64,000 nt of DNA from Apostichopus japonicus (taxonomy: Eukaryota; Echinodermata; Holothuroidea; Aspidochirotida; Stichopodidae). The position numbers and the translations under genes were made by a program. The stretch covers positions 25,403,501-25,467,500 of the forward strand of contig NC_092568.1 in the NCBI RefSeq assembly GCF_037975245.1. The letters run 5' to 3'. The notes under the pieces were generated by a model. The model did no database searches. It saw nothing but the letters and a program-made list of their open reading frames with translations, and was not told the origin of the DNA. The first letter of the stretch is position 1, and every line of letters begins with the position of its first letter. Of this stretch, positions 1 through 11,000 are shown piece by piece.

Positions 1-276
1 TTGACACTAGTGGCTTTTACATATAGCCAAACATTCCTGAAGTCACACAACAGATGTGGAATTTGTTCATTTTATCAAAATGATTTATAGCTGTGAAGTG
101 ATGATGCTGCTCGCCTCTTCTCGTTTCTCCAGTTGCCACATTCAGTTCTTGTAATTTATATTCTCCCAGCTGCAAATAAAATTCATTACATAACAAAATT
201 ATTTACACTAAACAGCTCTCTAAAAGTCTTTGCTGTTATCTTCTGTAAATGGTATTAGTATTAGTATGAGTATATA

Positions 277-278
<2 letters not shown>

Positions 279-310
<32 letters not shown>

Positions 311-316
311 ATATAT
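279..316. repeat. (AT)n microsatellite
   Basis: Alternating A/T run, interrupted by one CT. Confidence 0.95.
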
Positions 317-439
317 TCATTCGACTGCCAAGTATTGCTGACGAAGGTCTCAGGGGGACTGAAAATTCCAATATATTTTCTAAAACTTTACTCCTTATTT
401 GTCAATTATGAGTCATTTCTTATTTCTCTAATAATAATA

Positions 440-440
<1 letters not shown>

Positions 441-490
<50 letters not shown>
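441..490. repeat. (TA)n microsatellite
   Basis: About 50 bases of alternating T/A. Confidence 0.95.
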
Positions 491-492
<2 letters not shown>

Positions 493-600
493 CAAAATAT
501 TTCACCAAAACAGAACTAGCATTGTTTGATACAGGTGACAAATTCCTACAGTGGAATTACCACCTTCTTTACCGGTTTCGAACCTCTGGACATACAATCA

Positions 601-773
601 GCGTTCATAGCCTAGTGGTTAGGGTGTCCGCATATAAAGCAGGAGGCCCGGGTTTAAATTCCGGGGGAGGCTAGAAGTTTTTTCTCTGTTTTGGATTTTC
701 CAAATTTATATAGGCCTGGTTTCGAATCCCGGTGGAGACTGGAAGTTTTTTCACTGTTCAGGATTTTCAAACT
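601..773 (+). mobile_element. tRNA-derived SINE-like element with duplicated B-box tail
   Basis: TAGCCTAGTGGTTAGGGTG matches an RNA polymerase III A box, and GGTTTAAATTC at 651-661 a B box, at tRNA spacing. The B box and following segment (651-706) are repeated at 718-773 with the more canonical GGTTTCGAATCCC. A further GGTTTCGAACC lies at about 574. There is no proper acceptor stem, so it is a SINE head and not a working tRNA gene. Confidence 0.65.
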
Positions 774-1505
774 CACTGCAATTTCAATATATATATATCA
801 ACTATGAATGAACTGTTTGATCAGCACTCTGTTATTCACGTCAACTGGGCTCTTTCATTCCTGTGGCAGTGTGTGGTCATTTCTATTTGATCTTTGACTG
901 AATTAACCTAAGAACTAAAAGTAAAAATAGAACTGAAAAACAATAGCACTTGAATAATGAAAAGTTATGTTGATGTCAGACCAGGTTCACTGTACACTCT
1001 AGGTCATGGACACTGACTTTTACTTTCGGGATTTGATACACTCTGTCATACCGTGTAGATATGCCTGATTGAAGTATTAATGACTTGAATTAAGTACATC
1101 AGTCTTGTATTTATCTGGCATACGTGTATCCAGTACAGTAACTTGTACAGATTAGAAACACTGCACGGGTAGATTAGTACGCAGAAGGAGACTGGTCTAT
1201 GATCCTTCTAACAATTTCAAACATTAAACGTCTTATAAAAGCATACACGGTTATTCAAACCCACAGAGGATATTATTAACATGATTAATTATTGTTGCAA
1301 CTACTTTATATCAACAAATCAGAATTATTGGATGAATACCTCGAGAATGACAAGAAATTTTATAAACTTAAAGTGACTGTTGTGAATCAAGTTTTAATAT
1401 TCGGTACAACAGTGTGTGCATTTATTAACTATTATATACCGAGTATATACTGACTGACATCGGTGGATGGACAATGTAGTGAAATGATGCGTATTGTTTC
1501 TCAGT

Positions 1506-1533
1506 ATGGACGAGCATTGTTCAACAGACAACC
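1506..1533 (+). CDS. Candidate alternative first coding exon of the RIN-like gene
   Basis: An ATG at 1506 opens nine codons plus one base, followed directly by a consensus GTAAGT donor at 1534. The single overhanging base fits the two-base start of the exon at 4858, so splicing would continue the RIN frame through an Arg codon and give an isoform with only the end of the SH2 domain. A second upstream ATG pair (1494 and 1497) is in a different, incompatible frame. Phase agreement happens by chance one time in three, so this is a weak candidate that needs transcript support. Confidence 0.25.
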
Positions 1534-2802
1534 GTAAGTAGACTTTGTAGTTTACAGACATGACCATCTCTTAATTCACGCCATACTTGGAATATCAGAC
1601 ATGTAAATTCTTCTGTTTTGTTTTGTTACTAACTGATTTATAGTCGAGAATATGAGACGAGAAATTAATAACTCAATACAGTTCTTAAATACCATTTGGA
1701 TTAAATTTATCAGAAGTTAAGTATCGGTCCATCTTGTAAATTGTTCCAATTGGAATATTTACAACATGGTCTGAATATGTATAGTTGTGTTTTTTAAACC
1801 ATACCCCCCATACCAAAAGAAGAAAAAAAAACAGAATCTTGATAAGTATGTACTAGAGTCACAAGCTTTACTTGCTTTGTAAATTGATTTCTCAAATCAT
1901 TGTTGTAACTGAGCTATGAATTGTAAGAACAATTGACTTTGTTCATGATTTAAAAAGAGATGAAATCTGAAGTCATATAAGGAAGCCTGTTCTCGATACA
2001 TGATTGAAAGTAATATATATGCTAATTGTGAGACAATAAAATGATGAATAATGAAGGCAAATGAAAGTTATTAAATAAATTGTTCACCAATATGATGAAA
2101 TGTTCACCATTTCTTTATAAAATGGAAACTGAAAATAACGTTAACATTGAAAACGAATCATTGAATGTATCATGATTTGCAAAAAATGATCAGAAATATG
2201 TCTGTATTTAATATTGAGGTGAATGACAAGTATTATTAAATTTATGATTGCAATGAATCAAACGTAAACAACAACAACACGTGAATATGTATGAAGGAAA
2301 ATTTTATCAAACTGATTCCATTGTCATTGGACAAACACATTTTTCATACTGTAGATTTGTATAAATCCCCTGCAAAATGAAATTGGAAAACCTAAACATT
2401 TTATCTTTGTAGATTATTTTAAGATGAACCTTTTCAAAATTTAACTCAAAAAATTTGGCTTCAAAGTAAAGTTACAAAAAAATAGACTGTGAATGTTTAT
2501 CATCATGTATCAAAATGATAAAAATCAAATAAGTATGGACTTAATTTATACTTTGTTTAAATATTAACGTTGATCTGTTGAAGAAATGAGAGATATAAAT
2601 GCAACACAATGAATATCAGTGTGAACTGAATGACTTATTAACAGCATGCTATGAATATCAATATCTGAAAAAAAAAATGGGGGAAAATATACAAGAACCC
2701 AAGGCCCACATAAGTTGAATATATATGTGATAGAAGCAGCATACTGTAGTTTTGTAGTTTTAATTTTGAACCATAAGTCATCAACAGGATTTTAGGAATA
2801 TA

Positions 2803-2930
2803 ATCATGGACGTTAAATATGAATGTAAGAGACTGACTTCAGTCAGCTTGTGACTTTGATAAGCCAATGAGGCTTTTTCGCGAGTTCCTGCTTGTAGGAG
2901 GATCTAAAATACAAACATACATACATACAT
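2803..2930 (+). repeat. Dispersed repeat A, copy 1
   Basis: Runs from ATCATGGACGTTAAATAT to an ACAT-type simple tail. The reverse complement of 10221-10342 matches along the whole length, including GATAAGCCAATGA and CGCGAGTTCCTGCTTG. The (ACAT)n end suggests a SINE-like tail. Confidence 0.8.
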
Positions 2931-3837
2931 AAAACAAATAGTTGAAGCATCTTTTGAGTAAATCTTTTGCACAAGATGCTTTTGAATGAACAGATAGGAC
3001 AATGACACATAGTAATAAGCTGTAGGTGTATCTTTCAGATCCAGAACTATGGACAACCTACGTTGAAATTATTGTTTTGAAAAATGATTGAATTGAAGAG
3101 AGAAAAGGAGCTACAAACAATGAATAGAATTCTAAGTAACATCAGTTTTGGTCTCGATCACATTTGTGCAAGTCAAATTCGACAATGTTGCAACAAAACA
3201 AAAACATTTTTTTGGGGGGGGGGGTTTGGGGGGCAAACAAAGAGATGTTTGCAGTTTACCATTTGACTTGGCAAGAATCAATTTTTAAAAAAAGGTTAAA
3301 ATACAGTGGACTTGTTAGACTGATTACTCCTAAGACACAAAACAAAAAAATTACACAATTTTTATTATGCAAACAAGCAAAAGAAAGAGAAGAATGTTAA
3401 TAGAGGAACCAAGGAATTATAATTGGTTTTATGAGTAAGAAAGGGTTTCAACTTTCAAGATTTTAAAGAAGGATTACAGTGGGGTAGTACATTTAATGAT
3501 GAAAGTTAAAGAATTCAGATTGGTTGTAGGAACTTTTCTTGTTTTTGTGCATGTGCATATATCAGTCTATAGGAAATTAAGCCAAAAGCAGGTGAGGACA
3601 GGAGAAGAATTAGAATGTGTCCCATGAAAAGACTTTAAAAACAGATTGCAAGAGGTGGGAATGATGGGTCTGTCCAATCCAATTAAAACATAACAGTTTG
3701 ATGAAGATATACATGTAATTGGTGAAGAGTATTCATAAATTAAAAACTGAAAGATATTATGCATTTAAAAAAAATGTTAAGTGAATCACTCTTTTCTGTT
3801 TACATAGATTAACTTAAGTAAAAATCAAGTCAGAATA

Positions 3838-4060
3838 GTAAGTGCCAGTAACTAAAGGTTATAATATTATAATATTTATAATTGTATCAGTTACATTGCT
3901 CCTCGCTTACCTATCTCCTCACAACCTTTCGCACTCTCATTCTCCAGTAAGTGCTAGTAACTGAGGGTAATATATTTATAACTGTATCATTTACTTTGCG
4001 CCTTGCTTACCTATCTCCTCACAACCTTGGCATCTCCAGTAAGTGCCAGTAACTAAAGGT
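3838..4060. repeat. Local tandem duplication of about 100 bp
   Basis: AGTGCCAGTAACTAAAGG recurs near 3840, 3949 (two changes) and 4042, with CTTACCTATCTCCTCACAACC between each. Two full diverged units and the start of a third, in non-coding sequence. Confidence 0.85.
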
Positions 4061-4857
4061 AATTAATTGTATATTGACAAGATTTGATTGAGGCAGAATA
4101 CTTCAAAGAAGAGTTATAGAATGAAAGAATGACTTCTACGTTGGACATCTTCTTGTTATTATACAAAGAAGTAAGGTTATGAACAATGTGAATTCCAAGG
4201 TACTTAGCAATAATAAGAATTCTGAAATTCATGACTTGTTTTGTTTCTTTGCAATGTTAATACAATAAGCAAGCTAAAACAAGCAAGTATATGCAGAAAT
4301 CTCAAACCTTTTCTCCATTGCTGGGTTCTCTCTGAGTTTGTAATAAAGTACTTTTTTTGTGTTTGCTGTTGCAAGATTGCTTTTGTTTTACATACTTTAT
4401 GTTTTCTTGCATTGTGTGTATTTTCTGTCACTTGAGCATATATTGCCATGATAATATAATACCATGAATAAAAAGCATGTGTTAACAGTAAGTTGCTAAA
4501 TTCAACTTGACATTAGGATTAAATTATAGGAAGGGAAGACATGGGGGAAGGGGAAAAAAGCAACATTTATTATATTTCTTGTTTCTAAAGTGAATAGATG
4601 ACCAGTGAATGTACTTTCTGCCAGCAACAACAAGTCTTGTTCAGGCTATCGGTTGGTTGAATTGCAAATGGGATTACCTGAAAGAAATCTCCATCTGGCA
4701 AAGCTTGGATAACGAGCAGTATTTGATAAGACTCTGTGACTTTTACAGGCCAGAGGTTTGGATCCAAGAGAGTACAGTGATTAATAATGTTTGTTAATAC
4801 AGACTGCGGGCTGGATAGGTAAGAACAATCAATACAATATTTTCATGTCATTTACAG

Positions 4858-5022
4858 GCTACAGGCTGGATCGAGAGGACAAAGTCTTCACCAGCCTCGA
4901 TGAGTTGGTTCTCCATCATTGCACCAATAAAGGGGCTCTACCATGCACCCTGGATATACCCCAGGCGCTTAAAACAGCTCAGACCCCTGCAGACATCCAG
5001 TCATTAGCAATACTAGAAGAAG
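4858..5022 (+). CDS. RIN: RIN exon: C-terminal half of SH2 domain
   Basis: The acceptor is TTTACAG and the donor GTGAGA. The exon starts with two bases of a split codon and ends with one. The translation holds GYRLDRED, then FTSLDELVLHHC, which corresponds to the last strands and helix of an SH2 domain (the 'F.dL..LV.hYc' signature of RIN proteins), then a Leu/Pro segment like LPCPL in vertebrate RINs. The phosphotyrosine-binding Arg belongs to the preceding exon, which I could not find in the 4.8 kb to the left. Confidence 0.85.
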
Positions 5023-8000
5023 GTGAGAAATAACCCAGTTATTATTGCTGGAAATACGATGTAATAGGAATCTAGAAAACAAAAACAAAAAATTTTTCTT
5101 CAAATTCTGATTGTGTTTTTTATTTTCTGTTTAATGTAGTTTTCTTTTCCTTCCTACTATTACACTCATTGGTAATAGAGATTTTTGCAGCATTTTAGCA
5201 TTTTGCCAAAAGAACAAACAGTAATTATGAAACAGTGTCAGAAAAAAGATGATGATTTTTGTTGTTGAATCTTTGATCGTAAACTAAGAACCTGTTTATA
5301 TTATCCGAAACTAGTTGTATCTTATCTGGTACGTTATTTGCCAGCCATGATCACATGACTAGAGAGTCTATTGGGGAGTGATTACTTGAACACCTTTTGT
5401 CAAATGTTCCTTTTTATTTGTGATAAAATACAGTTAATAGTGTACTGTATTGAACAAAAACTGCTATGTAAAGTTGTATTTGTGTTTTACTATTCAGTAG
5501 CAAATTTCTCCCATTTTGCATAGAATTTCACTATACAATACTGTTTAAGTAAATGAATACATACTGGATACAACATTCAAGTCAAAGCGTGAAAATCTTG
5601 TAAACTTGATAACTCTAGAAGAAGATCTTCCTTGAACTTCATACTTAGTATGTAGATCCAGCTTGGTGAGTGCAAGAACCCTTGTGAAATTGGTCAAGGT
5701 GAAAGGTCACATGAGGTCAACAGGTGTGAAAGTCTGAATAGCTTTTAAACATGATAACTCCAAATTTAAAGAGCCTACAATTAATCTGTGAATTCTCCAT
5801 TGCTATGATTTTCTTTCGTTGAATATAGTTTGGTCAAATTCAGTTCAGTTTAGATTTTGAAAGGGGCCTCAACAGGAAATGAAATCTGCTTCAAATCTGT
5901 TGATAGACGACTCTTGCTCTAAAACACTCAGAAGAGCTCTTATCAGCCCCCCACCCACTCTGCGCTTCAAGGGATCAACAGGCTCAAACGGCTCTCAAAA
6001 TTGGCCCTTTTTCAGTGATGTTTACTAGATGACTTAGCTTTGGCAGAAGGTTGTGAAAATATTTCACACTGTATAAATAATGTCATGTAACTCTCATTCA
6101 TTGATAACAATTATTAAAGGTATGGTTGGTAGCAGAGCTGATATGCTGATAAAAGAAAATGTCTATATATTATTCATACATCTATTTGTCTATAATTTCA
6201 CATAGGAACACTGTTCTCTTTGGATATTGAAACATTTTGGAATGATAATGCTATACTGTAAAATTCTTACCAGTGAATGAATTGGTCGATGCCCACAAGG
6301 GAGTGCTACCAGTAAGAGCTGGAAATCTCTGACCTTTTCCAACTTCTCAATTAATTCTTGGACATATGTAACTCACTTGCTGTGTACATCAGTCAGATAG
6401 TTATTTTGTAGTTTTGAGCAATTTGTTATGGCAATTAGGAATCACAAAGCCAACTGGGTGTCTGGTTTATTTATGTTTCATTGTGACCGTGTGGTTATGC
6501 ATACTTTTAGCTGAGTATCACAGTGTAATGAAAGTAATGTCGATGATGAAGGGACAGTTTGCGTGTGAGTGGAATGCTGAACGTCATATTACACAGTGAA
6601 TGAACATCCAGGTATGACATTCGGTTCCATTATTGTCAACAAAGAGTTAACTCTGATATTTATAGTGTGAATGCTATTGTAGTGCCTATTGAAATAAGTT
6701 CCAGGGGCTGTATCAAAGAATTGTAGCTTTTGAAACATTTTCTCTCCTTTTTTATAGCTAGGCATGCACTTTGTGCAGCCTTTCACCTTGGCCTGATATT
6801 AGCTTGGTTGTCTAAGTTCTGATAGCTATTGAATATTACTCAGAAGATGGAAGAAATTATAATTGAAATTGGGGGTCATTCTAAGAATCCTATTATCAAT
6901 TATGTATCGTCATCGTAATTGTCATTGCATCATCATCGTCATCAGGAATGAAATGTTTGACTTGTCGAATTGTGTAAATGGTAAATTTTATGGGATATCA
7001 TTGTCAAAATAGTTATGAAAAAAGTGTCAATATCTTTCATGGAAAGATACTTTAAAGGGAGAGTTGATTTACAGAAGATATTCAAGTATTGAAGACACAG
7101 AATTCTCTCATTGAAAACATGCAAGATTTTCGGTACGAAATATTAATATTAACTATGCAATACATATTTAGCTGACAGTTCAACTGATTCGAATAGACAA
7201 GTACAGCAACATTTAGCAGTAAGATATAACATTAGTTTCTGTTACTGGACTACTTCTTTAAAGATCTTTTATCAGGTGCAGAGACTTAAGTGGCAGTCAT
7301 TTGTTTATTTCTGCCTGTATTGACTTTTTTCCACCATGTAATTAGCAGCTGTCAGGGAGCAGCAGTGGAATACTTTTGTAATTCCCTTTTGTCATTACAA
7401 CATTGTTTTAAGGGACCCCCACGTTTGATAGTTTTAGCGACTTTGCTCTCCTAACATGTGCATAAACTCTCCTCTCCTGTTTCTTTGATCATCTCAGAGT
7501 TTTGGAAGTCACCCCACAGCCGCCTTGTTCCTGGCCCGCATCAGTCCCGTCGGAAGTCCCAGCTGACAGGATCTACAGCCTTCATGCTCACCATACAAAG
7601 AACCTCTCCCGATGCATCCGATGACCTCATGGACACGAGAGAAACCAAAGACAGGATTCTGTCTCTATTCGAAACGGATAACAGGACGAACGTAAACAGA
7701 CACAGCTGGTCAGATACGGGCAGTGATGCACATCTCTGGAACAAGTCCAATTACGGACACAGGAGGGCGGCTTCGGACGCTAACAGGCAGATCATGAGAT
7801 ACAGCAATGATGCCGAACAGTTAGACCTCTCTCATCTACAGCGCCATCCACCGCCTACTAGCCCCCCTCCGTTACCTCCGACAGACCCACAGTTATCCTT
7901 CTTTCAGGATTCTCCCAATCAAAGTTGTACAGTCATTTCAAGAACTAACAGACGTGATCCATTCAAGCAGGTCCGAGTTTTGTCCAGTGAGGGATCGTCT

Positions 8001-11000
8001 GTGCGGAGCCAGAGTACCATCAGCGACGATAGCATGGGTCGCGACTCGATATGCAGCTCCAGTTCCTTTTCATCTCACAGCAGACAAAGTAATTCATCTT
8101 TACAGGCAATATCAGACTCTGTGTCTAGGCTTTCAGAACACTTCTCTATTAACCAGCAGCCACAGGTTAGTTTACAGGATAGGGAAGCTCTAGTGAAGGA
8201 GTCCCCATATGACGTTCCCATAGTAACAGCTATCCCAGATGTTGTGAGCCACCAAGGTACCTGTACTAATGCATTCAGTGGTACTACACCTGACTTTTTG
8301 GATTTTAGTGTGTTGGAATCGAGGGGAGACAAAATAGAACCTATAACATCCTCGATATCATCATTAACTCTGTCAGAATTTGATCCACTCTTGGTAGCCC
8401 CACCCCCAGAGTTTGGAGATGATGCAGTAGTAGGTAGTAGTGTAGTGGAGACCGGTGTAGACGCCAGCGAACAGTATAACGCAGTATCGGATGAAAAATT
8501 ATTAGTCAGTTTTGACGATGATGGAAACCTGCAGCTTATTGGTGCAGACATCTGTGGGGATCCTTATGTCCCCACAGACTGGAATGCATCGACGGCGAGG
8601 ACTGGTTCCGGCAGTGAACGAGATAAAGCATCAGATTTATCTATGAAAAGAGAGAGTGTTGGCAGTGAGGGAAGTGGTACTTCATCTGTAAGTGGAGAGT
8701 ATATAGTTGTGGACCGCAGAAGTTCAGAGCTGGGAGAGGAGAGCAGATGGTCCTCTGTTGAAAGTTCACCAGTGAAGAGAAACAGTCATGGCAGTAGTCT
8801 GCGCAGTAGCTCAGACTTCAGTGGGAAATTTCACATCCCCATTCACAAAAACTTGCCAACTACAAGTGGTAACAACAGCCAGCGTAGTAGCTCGGACTTG
8901 AGTGGGAAATGTACTATTCCTACTCATGAAACTTCACCGGTTAATTCAGGTAGCAATAGCCAGCGTTGTAGCTCAGATTTAAGTGGACAATTCCATGTTC
9001 CCACTCTTGGAAGTTCACCAGCTAAAACAGGCAACAATAGCCAGCATAGTAGCTCCGATTTGAGTGGGAACTATCACATTCCCAGTCATGAAGGTTCACC
9101 AGTAAAGTCAGGCAGCAATAGTCAGCGTAGTAGCTCAGAGTTAAGTGGGAACTATCACATTCCCACTCGTGAAGGGTCTCCAGTTAAAACAGGCAGCAAT
9201 AGTCAGCGTAGTAGCTCTGACTTAAGTGGGAAATATCACATGCCCTCTATAGAAAGTTCACCAGTAAAGATAGGCAGTACTAGTCAGCGTAGTAGCTCAG
9301 ACTCAAGTGGTAAGTTTCCCTCACCCACTCATGAAAGGTCTCCAGTTAAAACAGGCAGCAATAGTCAGCGTAGTAGCGCTGACTCAAGTGGGAAATATCC
9401 CATACCCACTCATGACAGGTCTCCAGTTAAAACAGGCAGCAATAGTCAGCGTAGTAGCTCTGACTCGAGTGGGAAATATCAAATTCCCACTTGTGAAAGT
9501 TCCCTGGCTAAGGCAGGTGAAAATAGCATCAAACAAGTGAGTAGCTCTCGGTCAAGCGTCACGTTTGTTCAGGTCGGTAGGGAAGAACCCTCCACGCTGA
9601 GAGACAGTGTCAACAGTGGAGACCGAAGTAGTACAGAATTCAGTGGGAGAGCAGACTCCAATGGGAGTTCGCCGGCAAAGAGGAGTGTACGTTACAGCAT
9701 ACAGCGCAGTAGTTCGGAGATAGTCGGTGAGTTTGATGTCTCGGGGAGCCCGGTGGGAGAGTCTGAGGTGACCGACGACGACGACAAATCGGAGGCTCAA
9801 GCAGCGAGAATGAAGAGGTGCCTCTCTCTACCCGCTCCACTCATGAGAGGGACGGATGAGGAAGGGGTCTTCCAAGGATCAAAGTCAGCACTGTTCGCTG
9901 AGGAAGTTCAAGAAGATGGATCTCTAGGAGGTGAGGAAGATTTTGAAATTGTGAATCATCCCACATGGAGCTCGGAAAATTTAAACAGCAACCGAACCCC
10001 CGAGGAGAGCAGCAGCACCACCACGCCCAAGTCAAAAAAGCACAGAAAACTTCAACAAATCAGGCATTTGGGTGAGTCAATTTTTTCTCAGTGAGGGATG
10101 AAATTATGTGATACTATTAATTAAAATATTTGTAAAAACTTAAAATTTAACAATCATTACCCCCCACTGTTTGTCATTGCTGTCAAAAGAGACTAAAGGG
10201 CAACATCCCACTTTGTGCTGTATGTATGTATGTATTTTAAATCCTCCTGCAAGCAGGAACTCGCGAAGAAGCCATCATTGGCTTATCAAAGCCGCAAGCT
10301 GACCAAAGTCATTCTCTTAGAGTCATATTTAACGTCCATGATTATGAATTGTCAATTGTCAACACCTCTGTAACTGGACGATATACATTAGTCTTGGAGT
10401 GACTCGAAGCGACTTGAAGCGACTGCTGTATTTGTGTCTTTCTCATCAAAATATGGACTTTGAATTAGATAAAAAAAAATTAACTTATTTTAATAGACAC
10501 AATTTAAAATCATGTTTACGACCAAAGGCATCTTACAAATGACCTAACAATAAATGATACATACAGTATCACATTTGATATATATTGATTGATATGGGTT
10601 TAAAATCTTAAACGGGTGTGATATTAAGATTTTCAATAAATGTCATCCTTTATTGATTTATAAATAATTTCTTCACAGCAAAGAAAAGTACAAAGAAAGT
10701 TCATAAGAAAATCAGACCATCATGGAATAAAAAATTAGAGATATTGGATCCAGCCGCTTCCATTCAAGAAGTTGTGAAAAGGTGAGAAACAAATGTACTA
10801 TGAGGTATTATAAAAGCTAAAGAAATTATTAATATGTTTATGGTTCCAATGAATGCCGAGCTCTCCGCCCCTCCCTTCCTTCCTCCTCCCCCCCCCATAC
10901 CCCAAAAATTCACTTCAACATACAAAACTTAAAACTAAAAACAAGAAAGAAAATTAAAGAGGAGTTAAAGATGAGGAGAAAAATGTGATCATTGATTTAA

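Larger units (their letters stand above)
1..4857. other. 5' non-coding sequence of the RIN-like gene
   Basis: Apart from the SINE-like element, the microsatellites, repeat A, the small tandem duplication and the candidate exon at 1506, I find no open segment with convincing splice sites, and no FLVR-type SH2 segment. Confidence 0.6.

Noticed and set aside
601-672. A functional tRNA gene
   Set aside because: A and B boxes are present but the acceptor and anticodon stems do not form properly; it fits a SINE head better.
2911-2930. CRISPR-like short repeats (ACAT)n
   Set aside because: Simple microsatellite tail of a dispersed repeat in a eukaryotic genome; no spacers.
4609-4797. Open stretch before the first RIN exon, considered as the missing SH2 half
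   Set aside because: No FLVR or beta-strand pattern of an SH2 domain, and no donor in the needed phase.
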